DNA from: Hallerella sp963660435
Lineage (GTDB): Bacteria > Fibrobacterota > Fibrobacteria > Fibrobacterales > Fibrobacteraceae
Direction: 5' to 3'
Assembly: GCA_963660435.1 (NCBI GenBank)
Contig: CAVKYI010000039.1
Coordinates: 1-18,580 of the forward strand
Length of the DNA stretch: 18,580 nucleotides
How positions within the stretch are numbered: the stretch's first letter is position 1; each line of letters starts with the position of its first letter. A program made the translations under genes and the position numbers. Shown here one piece after another: positions 15,113-18,580 of the stretch. Below the pieces are notes generated by a model that was not told the origin of the DNA, made no database searches, and worked only from the letters and a program-made list of their open reading frames with translations.

Positions 15113-16228
15113 ATGGATTCAAGAATCGTTCAGCTTGCGGAAATGCTTGTCCGCGACGCGGTTGCCCTCAAAAAAGGCGAGAACATTTTAATCGAGACGA
15201 CGGACGCTCCGGCGGAGATTTCCGTGGCGCTGATTCGGGCGGTGGCGAAAGCCGGCGGGAGACCGTTCGTTTCGACTTTTTCGAGCGCGGTGAACCGGGT
15301 GCTGCTCCAGAACGCGACGGACGAGCAGCTGAAAATCGCCGCGGAACACGATCTCGCGCAGATGAAGCAGATGCAGGCCTATATCTCGATCCGCGGAAGT
15401 GACAATTTTGTGGAACTTTCCGACGTTTCCGAAGACAGGATGCGGGCGAACCGGACGATTCGGAATCCGGTCCTGAACTGGCGCGTGAACAAGACGCGCT
15501 GGTGCGTTCTCCGCTGGCCGGGACCTTCGCTTGCGCAGAGCGCGGGCATGAGCACGGAAGCGTTCGAAGACTTCTACTTCGAAGCTTGCCTTGCCGACTA
15601 CCCGGGAATGCGGAAGGCGGCGCAGGGGCTGATCGATCTGATGAACCGGACGGACAGGGTGCGCCTGAAGGCTCCGGGGACGGACCTTTCGTTCAGCATC
15701 AAGGGAATTCCGGCGGTTCCGTGCTGCGGGACGATGAACATTCCGGACGGGGAAGTCTATACGGCGCCGGTGCGGGAAAGCGTGAACGGCGTCATCGCGT
15801 ACAACACGCCTACGCTCTACGAGGGCAAGCGGTTCGAGGGAATTCGGCTCGTTTTCAAGGATGGCAAGATTGTCGAGGCGACTTCTTCGGATACGGCAGC
15901 GATGAACGCGATCTTCGATACGGACGAGGGGGCGCGCTACGTGGGCGAGTTTTCGTTCGGATTCAACCCGTTCATCCGTCGCCCGATCTGCGATATCCTT
16001 TTCGACGAGAAGATTTCGGGGAGCATCCACTTTACGCCGGGAAAGTGCTACGAGGACGCGGATAACGGGAACCATTCCGCGATTCATTGGGATCTCGTGC
16101 TGGTCATGACGCCGGAATATGGCGGTGGGGAAATCTATCTGGACGATGTTCTCGTGCGGAAGGACGGTCTCTTCGTCTTGCCGGAACTTCGCGCTCTGAA
16201 CCCCGACAGGCTTGGCCGTTCCAAGTGA
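15113..16228 (+). CDS. M29-family metallo-aminopeptidase
   Basis: This 371-residue protein resembles AmpS/AmpT/PepS-type leucyl aminopeptidases, which remove N-terminal residues from peptides using two metal ions in the cytosol. An N-terminal alpha/beta domain (1-170) precedes the catalytic domain. Likely metal ligands are Glu214 in NIPDGEVYTAP, Glu279 in GEFSFGFNP, His306 in GSIHFTPGKCY, and His325 and Asp327 in NHSAIHWD. The length is slightly below the roughly 400 residues typical of the family, and all core motifs are present. AAAGG (15101-15105) lies seven bases before the ATG. It stands 152 bases before glnN on the same strand, but glnN has its own promoter. A housekeeping role in peptide turnover fits the amino-acid context, and specificity is not readable. 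Confidence 0.9.
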   Translation: MDSRIVQLAEMLVRDAVALKKGENILIETTDAPAEISVALIRAVAKAGGRPFVSTFSSAVNRVLLQNATDEQLKIAAEHDLAQMKQMQAYISIRGSDNFVELSDVSEDRMRANRTIRNPVLNWRVNKTRWCVLRWPGPSLAQSAGMSTEAFEDFYFEACLADYPGMRKAAQGLIDLMNRTDRVRLKAPGTDLSFSIKGIPAVPCCGTMNIPDGEVYTAPVRESVNGVIAYNTPTLYEGKRFEGIRLVFKDGKIVEATSSDTAAMNAIFDTDEGARYVGEFSFGFNPFIRRPICDILFDEKISGSIHFTPGKCYEDADNGNHSAIHWDLVLVMTPEYGGGEIYLDDVLVRKDGLFVLPELRALNPDRLGRSK

Positions 16229-16315
16229 CAAAATGACATAAATGCTATATTTTTCGCCAAAAAGAGACAAAAACGTGGCTTTTGATTCTGGATTTCTGCT
16301 AAAATCGCCGAATTT

Positions 16316-16335
16316 TGCCAAAACGCTTCTTGGCA
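16316..16335. promoter_or_regulatory. Inverted repeat overlapping the glnN -24 element
   Basis: TGCCAA (16316-16321) and TTGGCA (16330-16335) are perfect inverted 6-bp arms separated by eight bases. The right arm is part of the sigma-54 -24 element, so a protein bound here could block the polymerase. It may be coincidental, since the right arm is fixed by the promoter consensus. Confidence 0.35.
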
Positions 16336-16346
16336 CGGTTTTTGCA
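16330..16346 (+). promoter_or_regulatory. Sigma-54 (RpoN) promoter of glnN
   Basis: TTGGCACGGTTTTTGCA matches the YTGGCACGRNNNTTGCW consensus at every position. The invariant GG (16332-16333) and GC (16344-16345) have the required 10-base separation. Initiation is expected near 16357, giving a leader of about 24 bases that includes the AAGGAG ribosome site. Sigma-54 promoters need an enhancer-binding activator such as an NtrC-like protein. No classical NtrC site (GCAC-N-GTGC) was recognised upstream. Confidence 0.9.
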
Positions 16347-16380
16347 AAAGATCCGGGTACAAAACCATAAGGAGTTTACC

Positions 16381-18447
16381 GTGAGTATTCAAGAAGATTT
16401 CGGAAGTCTGGTGTTCAATGCGAAGACCATGAGCAAGTATCTTTCGCACAAGACCTATGAGAGCCTTCTCGCGACAATGGAGACTGGCTCTGCGCTCGAT
16501 TCGTCGATCGCGGACGAGGTCGCTTCGGGGATGAAGACCTGGGCTATCGAACACGGCGCGACGCACTTTACGCACTGGTTCCAGCCTCTGACCGGCACTA
16601 CCGCCGAAAAGCACGACGCTTTCTACAACCCGGATTTCAAGGGCGGCATCGTCGCTTCCTTCAGCGGCAAGGAGCTGATCCAGGGCGAACCGGACGCTTC
16701 GAGCTTCCCTTCGGGCGGTCTCCGTGCGACTTTCGAGGCTCGCGGCTACACGGCGTGGGATCCTTCGAGCCCGGCGTTCATCAAGCGCAACAACGACGGC
16801 GTCGCGGTCCTCTGCATTCCGACGATGTTCTACGGCTACCATGGCGAAGCTCTCGACAAGAAGACTCCGCTGCTCCGTTCGCAGGCGGCTCTCGCGAAGC
16901 AGATCTACCGCGTCGCGAAGCTTTTTGGCGTGGAAGGCGACAAGCGTCCGTTTGCGACGCTCGGACCGGAACAGGAATACTTCCTCGTTGATGCGGAGCT
17001 TTACCGCGAGCGGCCTGATTTGATGCAGACCGGTCGTACGCTTTTCGGCGTCCGCCCGGCGCGTCACCAGCAGCTCGAAGACCACTACTTCGGAAAGATC
17101 AAGAGCCGCGTGCTCTCCTTTATGGCCGAAGTCGATAAGGAACTCTGGAAGCTGGGCGTCCCGGCGAAGACCCGTCACAACGAAGTCAGCCCGGCACAGT
17201 TCGAGCTCGCTCCGGTGTTCGAAGACCAGAACCTTTCGTCCGACCACAACATGCTCACGATGGAAGTTCTCCAGACTGTCGCCGAGCGTTACGGTCTCGT
17301 CTGCCTTCTCCACGAGAAGCCTTTCGACGGCGTGAACGGCTCGGGCAAGCACAACAATTGGTCGATCACCGGTCCGGACGGCAAGAACTGGCTCTCTCCG
17401 GGAAAGACCCCGCACGAGAACGCGAAGTTCCTCACCGTGCTCGTTTCCATCATCAAGGGCGTCGATACCTTCGCGCCGCTTCTCCGCGCGAGCGTGGCGA
17501 GCGCCGGCAACGATCACCGTCTCGGTGCGAACGAAGCGCCTCCGGCCATTATCTCCATCTTCCTCGGCGAACAGCTCACCGATATCATCAACCAGCTCGA
17601 AAAGGGCAAGCCTTCCTCTTCGAAGAAGGGCAGCGAAATCGAAATCGGCGTCTCCATGCTGCCTCCGCTCCCGAAGGACGCGACGGACAGAAACCGCACG
17701 AGCCCGTTCGCCTTTACCGGCAACAAGTTCGAATTCCGCGCCGTGGGCAGCGAACAGAGCTGCTCGACTCCGAATACCGCGCTGAACACGATTGTCGCGT
17801 GGGCTCTTGACGACGTGATTGGCCAGATCGAGACTCTCACTTCCAAGGGAACGGATTTCAACTCCGCGGTGCAGAGCGTTCTCCAGAAGGAAATCAAGGA
17901 ACACAAGCGCGTGCTCTTTGACGGCAACGGCTACAGCGACGACTGGAAGGCCGAAGCGGAACGTCGCGGTCTCCCGAACCTCAAGACGACGCTCGAAGCG
18001 ATCGAAGCGTATCGCGACCCGAAGGTTGTGAAGCTTTACAAGGATTACGGAGTCCTCTCCGAGGTGGAACTCGAAAGCCGCTATGTGGTCGAGAAGGAAA
18101 AATACGAGACGATCATCGCGCTCGAAGCGAACTGCGCGCTCACGATGGCGAAGACGATGTACCTCCCCGAGGGAATCTCTTACGCGGCGGAGCTTGCGGA
18201 TTCCTGCTCTTCCCTGACGGACTATATTCACACGGGCATTGCACACCTTGCGAAGTCCGCTGCGGAAAATGTCGAAGGCCTCACGCAGGAAATCGAAAAG
18301 CTCGAAAAGGCTGTCGATTCGGGTGAAACAAAGGCGGAACTCGAAGCGATGACCGGCGTGCGGAAGTTCGTCGATGCGCTCGAACGGATTGTCCCCGATT
18401 CCCAGTGGCCGGTTCCTGGCTACGGCGAAATGTTCTTCGTCGGCTGA
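16381..18447 (+). CDS. glnN: Glutamine synthetase type III
   Basis: This 688-residue cytosolic enzyme makes glutamine from glutamate, ammonium and ATP. Its length and motifs are of the GSIII type, much longer than GSI or GSII subunits. THWFQPLTG (64-72) and TAEKHDAF (74-81) are GSIII signatures. GGLRATFEARGYTAWDP (112-128), GPEQEYFLVD (195-204), HNEVSPAQFELAP (266-278) and NGSGKHNNWS (319-328) form the metal, glutamate and ATP sites. The C-terminal region (about 560-688) is mostly helical, as usual for GSIII. I chose the GTG at 16381 because AAGGAG lies six bases upstream. An in-frame upstream extension to 16315 would include the promoter. It is expressed from a sigma-54 promoter, so it is probably induced by nitrogen limitation. 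A strong terminator follows. Confidence 0.97.
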   Translation: MSIQEDFGSLVFNAKTMSKYLSHKTYESLLATMETGSALDSSIADEVASGMKTWAIEHGATHFTHWFQPLTGTTAEKHDAFYNPDFKGGIVASFSGKELIQGEPDASSFPSGGLRATFEARGYTAWDPSSPAFIKRNNDGVAVLCIPTMFYGYHGEALDKKTPLLRSQAALAKQIYRVAKLFGVEGDKRPFATLGPEQEYFLVDAELYRERPDLMQTGRTLFGVRPARHQQLEDHYFGKIKSRVLSFMAEVDKELWKLGVPAKTRHNEVSPAQFELAPVFEDQNLSSDHNMLTMEVLQTVAERYGLVCLLHEKPFDGVNGSGKHNNWSITGPDGKNWLSPGKTPHENAKFLTVLVSIIKGVDTFAPLLRASVASAGNDHRLGANEAPPAIISIFLGEQLTDIINQLEKGKPSSSKKGSEIEIGVSMLPPLPKDATDRNRTSPFAFTGNKFEFRAVGSEQSCSTPNTALNTIVAWALDDVIGQIETLTSKGTDFNSAVQSVLQKEIKEHKRVLFDGNGYSDDWKAEAERRGLPNLKTTLEAIEAYRDPKVVKLYKDYGVLSEVELESRYVVEKEKYETIIALEANCALTMAKTMYLPEGISYAAELADSCSSLTDYIHTGIAHLAKSAAENVEGLTQEIEKLEKAVDSGETKAELEAMTGVRKFVDALERIVPDSQWPVPGYGEMFFVG

Positions 18448-18464
18448 TTTCTGTCCAGATGGAG

Positions 18465-18496
18465 AAAAGCCCCCGCAACGCGGGGGCTTTTCGTTT
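18465..18496 (+). terminator. Rho-independent terminator of glnN
   Basis: A perfect 12-bp stem, AAAAGCCCCCGC with GCGGGGGCTTTT, has the three-base loop AAC and is followed by CGTTT. It starts 18 bases after the stop codon. Confidence 0.93.
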
Positions 18497-18498
18497 CC

Positions 18499-18551
18499 TG
18501 TCATCCTGGAGCGAAGTCAGAACTTAGAGCTTAGAACTTAGATTTTAGAAT
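18499..18551. repeat. Probable intergenic repeat: TGTCATCCTGGAGCGAAG plus four TTAGANN heptads
   Basis: TGTCATCCTGGAGCGAAG (18499-18516) resembles an intergenic string I recall as frequent in Fibrobacter genomes (from memory). Four 7-base units follow: TTAGAGC, TTAGAAC, TTAGATT and TTAGAAT (18524-18551). The last unit is the start of the terminal 36-bp repeat. The units have the opposite orientation to the degenerate heptads at 50-91. Confidence 0.55.
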
Positions 18552-18580
18552 CGCATACATCTAGGCTTAAAAGTAAAGCG
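18545..18580. repeat. Terminal direct repeat, right copy (36 bp)
   Basis: Identical to positions 1-36 without mismatch, ending at the last base of the window. If the ends are joined, glnN and the methyltransferase gene become convergent neighbours about 180 bases apart. Confidence 0.9.

Noticed and set aside
16315..16380. Upstream start of glnN at 16315
   Set aside because: It would place the sigma-54 promoter inside the coding region. The GTG at 16381 has AAGGAG six bases upstream.
16135..18504. A 789-codon open frame on the minus strand opposite glnN
   Set aside because: It mirrors the strongly biased codon use of glnN, shows no recognisable domain, is low-complexity Arg/Glu-rich, and would run through the glnN terminator.
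1..18580. Plasmid or phage circle
   Set aside because: No replication, partition, mobilisation, integrase or structural phage gene is present, and most genes are chromosomal housekeeping genes. The end repeat alone is not enough.

Overview
The window looks like a chromosomal segment from a Fibrobacter-like bacterium (family Fibrobacteraceae). This is inferred from the gene set (type III glutamine synthetase, a bacterial glutaminyl-tRNA synthetase, hexameric glutamate dehydrogenase), the GC-rich housekeeping genes with AT-rich intergenic regions, and a lipoprotein with repeated Asp-Thr-Val units. No rRNA or tRNA gene, plasmid replication gene, transposase or CRISPR array was seen.

Layout. Positions 85-1038 (minus) encode an RlmI-type rRNA methyltransferase, divergent from glnS (1197-2876), which ends in a strong terminator. 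A DXS-like thiamine-diphosphate enzyme follows (3113-4885), then a small Lys/Arg-rich protein (4997-5308) with its own terminator. Positions 5484-7794 hold three translationally coupled genes: a lipoprotein with DTV repeats, a RipA-like four-helix membrane protein, and an AT-rich two-helix protein of unknown function. This cassette is the best candidate here for an undescribed system. It converges on NADP-type glutamate dehydrogenase (7886-9238, minus), which is divergent from a long-chain acyl-CoA synthetase-like gene (9499-11268). An accessory patch follows: a C-terminal remnant of what looks like an SDH-family Clp-fold serine proteinase (11303-11536), an intact type I restriction hsdR (11546-14707) with no hsdM or hsdS, and a 163-bp element with 18-bp inverted ends and a central hairpin (14708-14870). 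An M29 aminopeptidase (15113-16228) and the type III glutamine synthetase glnN (16381-18447) close the window.

Functional theme. Glutamate dehydrogenase, glutamine synthetase and glutaminyl-tRNA synthetase form an ammonium-glutamate-glutamine-protein path, and the aminopeptidase can release amino acids. glnN has a textbook sigma-54 promoter (16330-16346), with an inverted repeat overlapping its -24 element, so nitrogen control is likely.

The ends. The first 36 bases are repeated exactly as the last 36 bases, and degenerate 7-bp repeats lie next to both copies. The sequence may therefore be a circularly closed contig, one unit of a tandem duplication, or a contig that ends at both sides in an interspersed intergenic repeat. 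The sequence alone cannot decide.
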